DNA from: Ectobacillus funiculus
Lineage (GTDB): Bacteria; Bacillota; Bacilli; Bacillales; Bacillaceae_G
Assembly: GCF_004138295.1 (NCBI RefSeq)
Contig: NZ_SCFM01000023.1
Location: 1-64,000, forward strand
Direction: 5' to 3'
Length of the DNA stretch: 64,000 nucleotides
The notes under the pieces are model-generated. The model worked only from the letters and a program-made list of their open reading frames with translations, ran no database searches and had not been told where the DNA came from. A program made the translations under genes and the position numbers. Below, piece by piece: positions 30,275-37,970 of this stretch; the stretch's first letter is position 1; each line of letters begins with the position of its first letter.

Positions 30275-31498
30275 ATGCAAACATTCATTGAAAAGGTATT
30301 TAAGAATAACACGGGTACGGGTGGGGGAACAAATACAAAACCGTTAACCAAAATGCTTGCGAACAACATGAGACAGTATAGTATGATTATGTCACTTGTT
30401 TTTATTATGTTTCTCTTCCAAATTTTAACCGACGGGATTTTATTAAGACCACTAAACATTACGAATTTAATCTTGCAAAATAGTTATATTTTAGTATTGG
30501 CTATTGGAATGGTACTCGTGATTATTACGGGTCATATCGATTTATCAGTCGGTTCAATCGCTGCATTTGTAGGAGCCATCTCTGCTATTTTAATGGTCGA
30601 CCACCAAGTTTCTCCGGTTCTGGCTATCATTATTTCGTTGCTAGTAGGTGCTCTCATCGGAGCATGGCAAGGATTTTGGGTAGCTTATGTCAAAATTCCA
30701 TCCTTTATCGTAACACTTGCTGGGATGCTTTTATTTCGAGGATTAACAATGATTGTTCTCGAGGGAAAGTCGATTGCTCCATTTCCGGAGTCATTTCAAA
30801 AAATAAGCTCCGGTTTTATTCCTGATTTGTTCGGTGGAGGTACAATTCATGTATTTACGCTTGTCTTAGGTGTTATATTATCTGTAATTCTAGTACTCAA
30901 TGAAATAAAGAGCAGACGAACACAAAGAAAGTACAATTTTGCTGTGCAGCCAACAGGATTATTTGCACTTAAACTTGTTGCCATTGTCGCTATTATAAAT
31001 GTGTTTGCGTACGTTCTTGCTACGTACGAAGGGATTCCAAATATCTTAATAATCCTAGCTGTGTTAATTGTAGCATATCGATTTGTCACGAATAAAACAA
31101 AGGCAGGCCGTCATGTGTATGCGATTGGCGGAAATGAAAAAGCAGCACAATTATCAGGGGTCAAAACAAAGCGTGTCACATTCTGGGTATTTGTAAATAT
31201 GGGAGTGCTAGCTGCCCTGTCTGGACTTATCTTTGCAGCCCGTTTAAACGCTGCAACACCGAAAGCTGGAAACTTATTTGAGTTAGATGCTATTGCTGCT
31301 TGCTTCATTGGCGGAGCATCGGCTTATGGAGGAATTGGTACAGTTGCAGGCGCTATTATTGGCGGACTAGTAATGGGGATTATGAATAATGGTATGTCAT
31401 TGCTTGGCTTAGGAATTGACTGGCAGCAAGGAATCAAGGGCTTAGTCCTATTGGCAGCGGTTGCGTTTGATATTTATAATAAAAACAAAGCTTCTTAG
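30275..31498 (+). CDS. Sugar ABC importer permease (GguB/XylH type)
   Basis: 407 residues with about ten membrane helices of the BPD_transp_2 (CUT2) family: DLSVGSIAAFVGAI, KIPSFIVTLAGML, and near the end ACFIGGASAYGGIGTVAGAI. The long form with an inserted segment around 170-230 is typical of GguB/XylH rather than RbsC. It starts seven bases after the ATPase stop codon and is preceded by TTAGGGGG. Last gene of the importer operon. Confidence 0.92.
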   Translation: MQTFIEKVFKNNTGTGGGTNTKPLTKMLANNMRQYSMIMSLVFIMFLFQILTDGILLRPLNITNLILQNSYILVLAIGMVLVIITGHIDLSVGSIAAFVGAISAILMVDHQVSPVLAIIISLLVGALIGAWQGFWVAYVKIPSFIVTLAGMLLFRGLTMIVLEGKSIAPFPESFQKISSGFIPDLFGGGTIHVFTLVLGVILSVILVLNEIKSRRTQRKYNFAVQPTGLFALKLVAIVAIINVFAYVLATYEGIPNILIILAVLIVAYRFVTNKTKAGRHVYAIGGNEKAAQLSGVKTKRVTFWVFVNMGVLAALSGLIFAARLNAATPKAGNLFELDAIAACFIGGASAYGGIGTVAGAIIGGLVMGIMNNGMSLLGLGIDWQQGIKGLVLLAAVAFDIYNKNKAS

Positions 31499-31499
31499 G

Positions 31500-31637
31500 T
31501 ACTGGTGCAAAGATTGCATTTATTGGAAACTTTCTAGTTGTAGAGTTAGTGGAGCATTTCAGTAGACGAAAGCTAGCTAACATAGGAAAGGGAAGCTATT
31601 AAAAAGATCATAGAAGCTGCACCGAATACTCAAAATT
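31500..31637 (+). pseudogene. Decayed reading frame after the permease
   Basis: Two protein-like stretches in different frames follow the permease: TGAKIAFIGNFLVVELVEHF and, after an apparent frameshift near 31590, REAIKKIIEAAPNTQN with a stop at about 31637. They read like the joined N- and C-terminal scraps of one deleted gene. Not recognised. Confidence 0.3.
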
Positions 31638-31644
31638 GACTGAA

Positions 31645-31679
31645 GGGTCCTGCAAAAATAGCAGGACCCTTATTTTTTT
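31645..31679 (+). terminator. Terminator after the sugar importer operon
   Basis: Perfect nine-pair stem GGGTCCTGC / GCAGGACCC followed by an uninterrupted T run. Confidence 0.9.
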
Positions 31680-31730
31680 AAAAGGTGTTCCAAACGGATT
31701 GTTACCATCGGGATGGTGATGTATTACACG

Positions 31731-31940
31731 TTAAGGACGTCCAATCCATTCAGAATATAAGCCACTCCCATTGCAGTTAGAGCATTCATAGGGAGAGATA
31801 TAAACATCGTTGAATGCAGGAGCAACGGAAATCATCCCTTTCCCTCTGCAATCAGGACATTTGCCTAGTGATTGCATTTCAGACTTATGTTTTTCATATC
31901 TTTGGACCTGCCAGTTATAGAATACGCTAAAGAATCCCAT
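31731..31940 (-). CDS. Small DnaJ-like zinc-ribbon protein
   Basis: 69 residues with two CxxCxGxG-type knuckles, CPDCRGKG and CSNCNGSG, which resemble half of the DnaJ cysteine-rich zinc domain. GAGGTGAG precedes the ATG. Similar short proteins are widespread and uncharacterised in Bacillales; some database entries mislabel them as methionine aminopeptidase. Function unknown. Confidence 0.75.
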   Translation of the reverse strand: MGFFSVFYNWQVQRYEKHKSEMQSLGKCPDCRGKGMISVAPAFNDVYISPYECSNCNGSGLYSEWIGRP

Positions 31941-32054
31941 TTACTCACCTCGAATCATTTTTGTTAGTTTATGGAGAAATGTAGTGTTTTAGTCAGTTTT
32001 AGATTGACAGAAATAGTTTAGCGGGGCATAAAAACAGTTTAATTAAAATGAATC

Positions 32055-32094
32055 AAATCTACTCGTTTCTAACTTTTCTTTGAGTAGATTTTTT
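32055..32094 (+). terminator. Hairpin upstream of the tnpB element
   Basis: AAATCTACTC / GAGTAGATTT stem with a long loop and a T run. Confidence 0.5.
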
Positions 32095-32134
32095 ATTGTT
32101 GAAATTTTGGTAAAAATACAATAAAATGGAATTA

Positions 32135-32148
32135 AGAACACGTGTTCT
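32135..32148. promoter_or_regulatory. Perfect 14-bp palindrome, LexA-box-like, upstream of tnpB
   Basis: AGAACACGTGTTCT is self-complementary and fits the Bacillus LexA core GAAC-N4-GTTC. It lies 21 bp before the tnpB ATG. It may instead be part of the left end of the insertion sequence. Confidence 0.4.
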
Positions 32149-32169
32149 AAATCGAAAGGAGGTGAAACT

Positions 32170-33591
32170 ATGAGTCTAACGTATAATAAAAAAGTCCCTG
32201 TATGTTTTACAAGAGAAGAAGAATATATGTTGGATGGGCAAAGTAAAATATGTAACTGGCTTTACAATCAGTTATTGACTGCTTGTCAGAAAGATTAGAA
32301 GGAAAATAATAATGAGTTGAAATTATTAGAAGGTCGAAATCTGCGCAATTATGGTGTTTCATTAAAGGGGAAACATCTTTTTTTAAACACTGTATTTTCA
32401 TCTGTTTTAAAAGACCCTGCGGAACGACTTTTAAAAGCATTTACATCATTTTTTAAAGGAAATACAGGTTATCCTCATTTTAGAAGCTGGAAGAAAAAGT
32501 GGTATAGTTTAATCTATGACGAGCCTAATAAGGGATGGGAACTTCAGCGTGATGGTACGAAACTTTCCATTTCGTTAGGAGACATACCTGGATTACCAAA
32601 AGAAAAAAGGAAAAGGAATCCTTCTATTATTGGTACATTAGGCGAAACGGTTGTTTTAAAAGAAGGCGAAGTGTTTAAAACACTTCGGATTTGTAAGCAA
32701 CAAGGAAATAAGTTTTACGCTATTTTTACAGTGGAACGTTGTTCTCAAGAAGAATTGGCATGTAAAGGGGTGATGTCTGCCTATCGAAAAGAATGTAATC
32801 TAGCGAAAAAAGAAAAAAGAAAGAAATCTGAAAAACCCAAGTTGGAAGAAAAACAAATGGAGATTCCAAAAGATATTTCTTGGATTGCTTTGGACCCCAA
32901 CCATAAGAATTTCTTTGTAGGAGTTGATCATGAAGGGAACTCTATTGAATTTACAAAGTTGCAAATGATAAAGTATTGGGATACAACCATTGATAAGTTA
33001 AAATCTCTTCGTGATGTTTGCGAAAAAAATTATAAAAAAAGAAAAACAAAGCATGGAAGTTCTTATACTGTACATAGCACTAGGTGGAATCGAGTAAACA
33101 AAGCATTAAACATTGCGTATCATAAACGTCGAGAACAAATAAAGACGGCATTGTATTCCATTGCACATGAATTATATCGAAGATATGACCTTGTTATCAT
33201 TGGTGACTACACTCCCACGAATGGAACAACTCGTTTTGACAACATGAAACGAAGTATGTTGAACCAAGAAAAAATAGGTGAGTTCCGAAAAATCTTGGAA
33301 TGGGTAGCTGCTAAATTACAAAAACACTATATCATGGTCAACGAACGAAACACTACGAAAGAGTGCTGTATTTGTGGTCATATGAAGAAAAAAGACCCCG
33401 GTGTCAGAAACTTTACATGTGAAAAGTGTGAAACAATATTAAACAGGGATACGAATTCAGCTGTAAATATCGGAAAAAAGGCTGGTTATTTCCTTGATAT
33501 CAACGCATACAAACATAAACTCAATCATTTTTCTTTTACGAGTTACGCTGTATTTGGAAGAAAAATTTCTTGGATGTCAAATCACTTATAA
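32170..33591 (+). pseudogene. tnpB: TnpB (IS200/IS605 OrfB) nuclease gene with in-frame amber codon
   Basis: RNA-guided nuclease of the TnpB family. AAAGGAGGTG precedes ATG 32170; the frame meets TAG at 32296 (codon 43) and continues in the same phase to 33591, so a single nonsense change interrupts a 473-codon gene. A TTG at 32317 could restart translation but would lose the first 49 residues. RuvC-I Asp is in the IALDPNHKN segment (codon 32893), the last Asp in LNRDTNSAVNI (33448), and the zinc finger is CCICG/CEKC. The usual RuvC-II ED is replaced by GD (IIGDYTP, 33202), while a Glu 47 residues on (VNERNTTKECC, 33343) occupies the position used by Fanzor-like proteins. No tnpA is adjacent. 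Confidence 0.85.
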
Positions 33592-33815
33592 TTGCCTCGC
33601 TTAGGCTAGTTAGGAGCATCAAAGATGCGTTTAGACTAACTATACTGATTCTGGAACAAGCGTCCCCATTTGGGCGTATGAAAAGGCTCATTTGTCTTTT
33701 ACACAGACTGCCACCAAAACCACGCACTGCTTCAGGTTTTGAGTGGGGAGAAAGAAAATGCTACGGTGCGATAAACCTATTCAATTTTGCGGAATTAAGT
33801 AGGTTTGAGTAGAAT
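33592..33815 (+). ncRNA. Probable omega-RNA / right-end region of the tnpB element
   Basis: TnpB elements make a guide RNA from the 3' end of the gene and the right end. This non-coding stretch has compact stems: TAGTTAG ... CTAACTA enclosing GCATC-AAA-GATGC (about 33607-33640), and GCGTCC-CCATTT-GGGCG (about 33659-33676). A 9-bp GGAATTAAG occurs near both flanks (32129 and 33792). RNA boundaries are inferred, not seen. Confidence 0.45.
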
Positions 33816-33850
33816 TTCTAGAGCGGTTATTATTTTAGGAATAGCTATTC

Positions 33851-33934
33851 TCATAAAAAATGTATAGAAGGAACAACTAAGGCTGTATTAGGTGATAATA
33901 GCGATGCAGCTAAGCTGTTTGGTGATAAATACTA
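33851..33934 (+). pseudogene. C-terminal scrap of an unknown gene
   Basis: One frame reads KKCIEGTTKAVLGDNSDAAK and ends LFGDKY with a stop at 33932-33934. It has no start or ribosome site and is probably the 3' remnant of a gene lost when the tnpB element or a deletion arrived. Not recognised. Confidence 0.3.
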
Positions 33935-34004
33935 AGGAAATTTTTTCTTTTTTTAAGTATAATCAAGATTCAGAGAATGATTAAAGACGGAGAGTGTCAT
34001 AGAC

Positions 34005-34928
34005 ATGAAAGTATTAACTGTTGAAAATTTAGTTCGAAAGTTTGCATTGAAAGTATTAGCCGGGGAAAATCGACTACAACAAACGATTACACAACCACAG
34101 TCTCATCGTCCGGGTTTGGAATTCGTTGGTCATTTTGATTTTTTTCCAACTGAACGTGTTCAAATACTTGGAAGAAAGGAAATTACGTATTTGCATAAGT
34201 TAAGCAGAGAGGAGCGTCAGTTGCGAATAGGTAATATTGTCAAATACCACCCACCTTGCTTTATCGTTACCGCTGGGCAAGAAGGGCTAACGTATTTGAC
34301 TCAGTATTGTATAGAAGAGGGAATTCCGTTGTTATGTACAAATGAACCGCAAACGACTTCTGAATTTATTACGAGACTTGATGCTTATATGATAAAAACG
34401 CTAGCTCCAGAAATCGCAATCCACGGAGTTTGTGTCAATGTGTATGGAATCGGCATTTTACTTCGAGGAAAATCAGGTGCTGGCAAAAGCGAAACGGCAC
34501 ACACATTGATTGGTAGAGGTCATAGGCTAGTGGCTGATGATCTTGTCGTGTTGAAAAAGCTCAGTCCACGAACGATTCTCGGTACTCATGATGGGAAAAC
34601 GAAGGAGTTTCTTGCCCTGCGCAGTGTCGGGCTGTTGAATGTGGTCCGCTTATATGGAAGAAAAGCGTTTCAGGATGAAACGAGGATCGCGCTCGATATT
34701 GAATTAACAAAATGGGAGAAAAATTCCCTGAATAATGAATTGGAGCAGGAACCTACATTTACAGAGTATATGGGCGTTCAAATTCCCCATATTGAGATTC
34801 AGCTCCAACCTGGTCGTGATGTGGCAGGGTTAATTGAAGCTGCGGCAAATAACTGGCTGCTGAAGCAGCAAGGATACAGTGCTGCAGAAGAGTTCATGAG
34901 GCGGCTGGAATCTGATTCTAACTGGTAG
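34005..34928 (+). CDS. HPr kinase/phosphorylase paralogue
   Basis: 307 residues, full HprK length, with N-terminal domain and C-terminal P-loop GKSGAGKS (residues 155-162) followed by ETAHTLIGRGHRLVADDLV, as in HprK/P. HprK phosphorylates HPr at Ser46 to activate CcpA-type catabolite control. The second family signature, normally close to EIRGLGIINV, reads ALRSVGLLNVVRLYG here, so the phosphorylase-related segment has diverged. It stands alone, without lgt or other usual hprK neighbours, and is probably an accessory copy. Whether it acts on HPr, Crh or another protein is open. Confidence 0.85.
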   Translation: MKVLTVENLVRKFALKVLAGENRLQQTITQPQSHRPGLEFVGHFDFFPTERVQILGRKEITYLHKLSREERQLRIGNIVKYHPPCFIVTAGQEGLTYLTQYCIEEGIPLLCTNEPQTTSEFITRLDAYMIKTLAPEIAIHGVCVNVYGIGILLRGKSGAGKSETAHTLIGRGHRLVADDLVVLKKLSPRTILGTHDGKTKEFLALRSVGLLNVVRLYGRKAFQDETRIALDIELTKWEKNSLNNELEQEPTFTEYMGVQIPHIEIQLQPGRDVAGLIEAAANNWLLKQQGYSAAEEFMRRLESDSNW

Positions 34929-34941
34929 GATCCAGTGCATG

Positions 34942-35001
34942 ATCCCTTCTATGTAGACAGTATGAAAAAACATACCGTCTACATGGAAGGGATTTGTTTT
35001 C
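34942..35001. terminator. Strong terminator after the HprK paralogue
   Basis: A stem of more than 20 pairs (ATCCCTTCTATGTAGAC ... GTCTACATGGAAGGGAT) with a six-A loop, lying between convergent genes. Confidence 0.9.
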
Positions 35002-35039
35002 TCTTAAAAAAACAGAAATTTATAACCTATTAGGTAAAT

Positions 35040-35882
35040 TTACATTTGAAGTTGTTTTAACTCGTAAAATTTCCCTTTTTTAGTCATTAATTCATCATAC
35101 GTACCGAACTCTACACAATGCCCATTTTCGATGACAGCGATTTTGTCAGCATTACGGATCGTTGAAAGACGGTGCGCCACAATAAAAGTAGTCCGGCCTT
35201 GACATAAAATGTCTAAAGCTTCCTGGATTTTTCTCTCAGAATGACTGTCTAATGCAGAAGTGGCTTCATCTAAAATAATCACCTTTGGGTTCCGTATCAA
35301 TGCTCTTGCGATGGATATCCTTTGTCGCTGACCACCGGAAAGTTTATCCCCGTGTTCCCCAATTTTCGTGTCCAAGCCATCAGGGAGTTTCTTAATGACA
35401 TCCCATAAATTTGCGGCTATTAAAACTCTTTTTAGTTCTTCTTCTGTAACAGAGGGCATGCCATAGGTAATATTCTGACGAATGGTTCCAGAAAATAGAA
35501 TCGTTGTCTGGGGAACCACTGCTAAGTGATTTCGAAAAGACCTTAAATCAATCGAGGTCATATCGTTTCCATCTAAAAGAATGTTTCCTTCAGTAGGTTG
35601 AATAAATCCAATGAGTAAATTTAGTATTGTTGACTTACCTGAACCGGATTCCCCGACAAAAGCAACAGTTTCTCCTTGTCTAACCTCTAAGTTTAAATTA
35701 TGGAGGATATTTTGATTGGTATGTGGATAGCGGTAACTGATGTGTTGTAAAGAAAAATTCCCATATACTTGATTAAGCTTTGGCTTGTTTTCGTGAGTTT
35801 CTACCTCTCCAGCAGTTAAAATCTCGCCAATGGAGTTTACAGATTCCAGTCCTTTAGCAATCGTAGGAATCAATGTTATCAT
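35040..35882 (-). pseudogene. ABC exporter ATP-binding domain, 5' truncated
   Basis: 280 residues holding a complete nucleotide-binding domain (Walker [10 protein letters not shown], signature [10 protein letters not shown], Walker B VIILDEATSALD, H-loop IVAHRLST) of an MsbA/LmrA-type exporter, but only the last stretch of the membrane domain (ITLIPTIAKGLESVNSIGEI). The six helices expected upstream are missing; at about 35885-35905 the sequence changes to an IS200 transposase remnant on the other strand. The transporter gene was cut by IS insertion and deletion and is very likely dead. Confidence 0.85.
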
Positions 35883-35899
35883 ATTAGAAACTGAATTTA

Positions 35900-36250
35900 C
35901 TACTGTAGTAAATCACGCACATTTGAAATATAGATACGGGAACCGAAAATTTTGGTGTACTGGATATTATGTAGATACAGTAGGAAGAAATAAAAAGGTG
36001 ATAGAGGAATACATACGACATCAAATACAAGATGATATAGTGGCAGAACAACTCAGTTTTATGGAATACATTGATCCATTCACTGGTGAGGAGGTAAGGA
36101 GAAATCAACGAAAGAAATAATGGAGGCCTTTAGGTCTGGCCAGTAAAAGTAGTACAATTAGCGAACCATTCAGTGCCCCTTTAGGGGTTGGTCAGTAACA
36201 AAGGCTTTCAGCCGTAGAGCAAACCACCCGTTCTCACGGGTGGTTTTGAC
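35900..36250 (+). mobile_element. IS200/IS605-group remnant with intact right end
   Basis: Contains the TnpA remnant, the GGCCTTTAGGTCTGGCC motif region and, at 36222-36245, the right-end hairpin AACCACCC-GTTCTCAC-GGGTGGTT followed by TTGACTTGT. The left end is missing. Confidence 0.75.
35905..36120 (+). pseudogene. IS200-type TnpA transposase, C-terminal remnant
   Basis: Encodes HLKYRYGNRKFWCTGYYVDT, then GRNKKVIEEYIRHQIQDD and YIDPFTGEE, the C-terminal half of the Y1 (HuH) transposase TnpA including the tyrosine-helix region (GRNKK). The HuH metal-binding half is absent. The fused upstream codons come from the reverse strand of the ABC exporter gene. Confidence 0.85.
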
Positions 36251-36251
36251 T

Positions 36252-36337
36252 TGTATGCATATTAGAACATAAGTTGACCAGAACGGCTATTTTAGCCTTT
36301 TGTTACAACTTTGTTGATAGCCAACTCATTTTTATTA
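36252..36337. repeat. About 85-bp direct repeat flanking the GFPGMG gene, copy A
   Basis: Contains CATAAGTTGACCAGAACGGC, TATTTTAGCC and GATAGCCAACTCATTTTTA. A diverged copy in the same orientation lies at 36943-37033. Each copy starts just after a hairpin plus T-rich run. Confidence 0.75.
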
Positions 36338-36402
36338 AGAAAGTTTAGAGAAATTATACGTATTATTATCTGTATATCGATATAAAGTATTACAAATGAA
36401 AG

Positions 36403-36783
36403 TTATATCATACCTGGTATGCCCATGCCAGGGAAACCACCCATACCCATGCCAGGGAAACCACCCATACCCATGCTAGGGAAACCGCCCATACCCATGC
36501 CAGGGAAACCGCCCATACCCATGCCAGGGAAACCGCCCATACCCATGCCAGGGAAACCACCCATGCCCATGCCAGGGAAACCACCCATGCCCATGCCAGG
36601 GAAACCGCCCATACCCATGCCAGGGAAACCGCCCATGCCCATGCCAGGGAAACCGCCCATGCCCATGCCAGGGAAACCGCCCATGCCCATGCCAGGGAAG
36701 CCGCCCATGCCCATGCCAGGGAAGCCGCCCATGCCCATGCCCATGCCAGGGAAGCCAATAATACGTTTAGAATTTAATGCCAT
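36403..36783 (-). CDS. Tandem-repeat GFPGMGMG protein, possible spore-surface protein
   Basis: 126 residues: a nine-residue head (MALNSKRII), then 14 units built on GFPGMGMG (one reads GFPSMGMG, the first is two residues longer), ending GIPGMI. AGTAGGTG lies five bases before the ATG, which supports this frame over the two other open frames across the repeat. The protein is almost only Gly, Met, Phe and Pro. Such glycine/methionine-rich low-complexity proteins are found among spore coat, exosporium and crystal-associated proteins of Bacillales; assignment here is inference. The 24-bp DNA unit is prone to copy-number change. Confidence 0.65.
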   Translation of the reverse strand: MALNSKRIIGFPGMGMGMGGFPGMGMGGFPGMGMGGFPGMGMGGFPGMGMGGFPGMGMGGFPGMGMGGFPGMGMGGFPGMGMGGFPGMGMGGFPGMGMGGFPSMGMGGFPGMGMGGFPGMGIPGMI

Positions 36784-36912
36784 GTTTTCACCTACTCTTT
36801 ATAAATCTTTCATAGTACTTTACATAATATGCTTAAAGAAAATAAAGGAGCTTATCTTCCTTTAAAATTAGGTAGACTAACTACCAATAATATGCGATTA
36901 TGTAACCTACTA

Positions 36913-36942
36913 AAGATATGGCCTATTGAGCCATCTTTTTTG
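36913..36942 (+). terminator. Hairpin terminator upstream of copy B of the 85-bp repeat
   Basis: AAGATATGGC / GCCATCTTTTTT stem and T run. Confidence 0.6.
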
Positions 36943-37033
36943 TCGTATGCACATTAAGGAGCATAAGTTGACCAAAACGGCTATTTTATGATTTTTGTTG
37001 TAACTTTGCTGATAACCAACTCATTTTTACTAA
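36943..37033. repeat. About 85-bp direct repeat flanking the GFPGMG gene, copy B
   Basis: Contains CATAAGTTGACCAAAACGGC and GATAACCAACTCATTTTTA; matches copy A at 36252-36337 with scattered differences. Confidence 0.75.
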
Positions 37034-37133
37034 TATTTATGATTTTATTCATTGCAAAAGCATATCAATAATACGATCAAACATTAATTAATTCGGATGC
37101 ATCAAAGAATTACTGAATGGATGAAAAATACAT

Positions 37134-37235
37134 ATCACGATTTCTATAGGAGTGGCAACATATCCTGATAGTACAGATGATGCAACAGAATTATTGTGTA
37201 AAGCTGACGATTCATTATATAAAGATAAAAATTAA
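37134..37235 (+). pseudogene. GGDEF (diguanylate cyclase) domain C-terminal remnant
   Basis: The frame reads ITISIGVATYPDSTDDATEL then LCKADDSLYKDKN and stops. This is the last strand and helix of a GGDEF domain. The GGDEF motif itself and the rest of the gene are absent, and an in-frame stop lies just upstream. Confidence 0.75.
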
Positions 37236-37365
37236 GGAAGAAATCAAGTAGTATCTAACTGAATTAAATCGAAAAAAGTTGTTTGGAAATATTTGAGTTA
37301 TTAATATTTTCTTAATATTATTTTATAGTAATAAAAAAATAAATAGAAGGAAAGGGGATAATGAA

Positions 37366-37641
37366 ATGAATATTGAGCAATTTAAGGATAGTGCTGAAAT
37401 GTTAAAAGTAGTTGCCCATCCTGTAAGACTTGCACTTGTAAAGTCCATGATCAAAAAAGGTCCGTTAAATGTAACTTCTCTTTATGAAGAATTTGGAATG
37501 CCACAAAGTACAATTAGCCAGCATTTATCGAAATTGAAGGCTGTTAATGTTGTATCAGGAACACGCAAAGGCTTGGAGATTTACTATGAGGTAAAAGACA
37601 AGCGAGTAGAAATCATCCTTGATGCGATAGTCAGTGCTTAA
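37366..37641 (+). CDS. ArsR-family winged-helix repressor
   Basis: 91 residues with the ArsR fold: LKVVAHPVRLALVKSM, then the recognition helix MPQSTISQHLSKLKA and wing VSGTRKGLEIYYEV. There are no cysteine pairs of the ArsR/SmtB metal sites, so it probably does not sense metal by the classical thiol sites. Preceded by GGAAAGGGG. It is monocistronic up to the terminator at 37668 and its target is unknown. Confidence 0.9.
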   Translation: MNIEQFKDSAEMLKVVAHPVRLALVKSMIKKGPLNVTSLYEEFGMPQSTISQHLSKLKAVNVVSGTRKGLEIYYEVKDKRVEIILDAIVSA

Positions 37642-37667
37642 GTACTATTTTCAAATAAATTATTCGA

Positions 37668-37697
37668 AAGCGGATCGCTACGGCGGTTCGCTTTTTA
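37668..37697 (+). terminator. Terminator after the ArsR gene
   Basis: AGCGGATCGC / GCGGTTCGCT stem with a five-T run. Confidence 0.8.
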
Positions 37698-37734
37698 TTC
37701 TGCAAAGCATTTAGCAGAAGGAGAGGATTTTGTT

Positions 37735-37854
37735 ATGCTTTATATGGTATGCGATACTAATAATGGCCAGTGGTTAGTAGATAATGCGATATTTGTAGAT
37801 GACATAGATTCAAAAGATAATGAGAGCAGACTGTTCAAAACCGGCAAGGCCTGA
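37735..37854 (+). CDS. Small acidic protein, 39 residues, unknown
   Basis: ATG preceded at good spacing by AAGGAGAGG. The peptide begins MLYMVCDTNNGQWLVDN, is rich in Asp (FVDDIDSKDNES) and ends FKTGKA. Its last six codons lie inside the 5' arm of the terminator at 37837-37872. The strong ribosome site supports translation; no family recognised. Confidence 0.45.
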   Translation: MLYMVCDTNNGQWLVDNAIFVDDIDSKDNESRLFKTGKA

Positions 37855-37872
37855 ATAGGCTTGCCGGTTTTT
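37837..37872 (+). terminator. Terminator overlapping the end of the 39-residue gene
   Basis: AAAACCGGCAAG / CTTGCCGGTTTTT, a 12-bp stem with T run; it also works in reverse for the gene at 37971. Confidence 0.85.
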
Positions 37873-37970
37873 GTCTACAATCCATGACTGGTATTGTAGA
37901 ATGTTCATTTTTTGTCTTCATACTGGATAGGATTAGGAATCCATCCATTTTCGTACAATTCTGTATGCGT

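Noticed and set aside
36219-36250. Direct spaced hairpins and short repeats near 36.2 kb considered as a CRISPR
   Set aside because: The hairpin is the IS200 right end and there is no regular repeat-spacer pattern.
36408-36865. Two further open frames across the GFPGMG repeat (an Ala-Trp-rich frame on the minus strand and a PMPGKPP-rich frame on the plus strand)
   Set aside because: They are open only because the 24-bp repeat has no stop in those phases; neither has a ribosome site as good as that of the GFPGMGMG frame.
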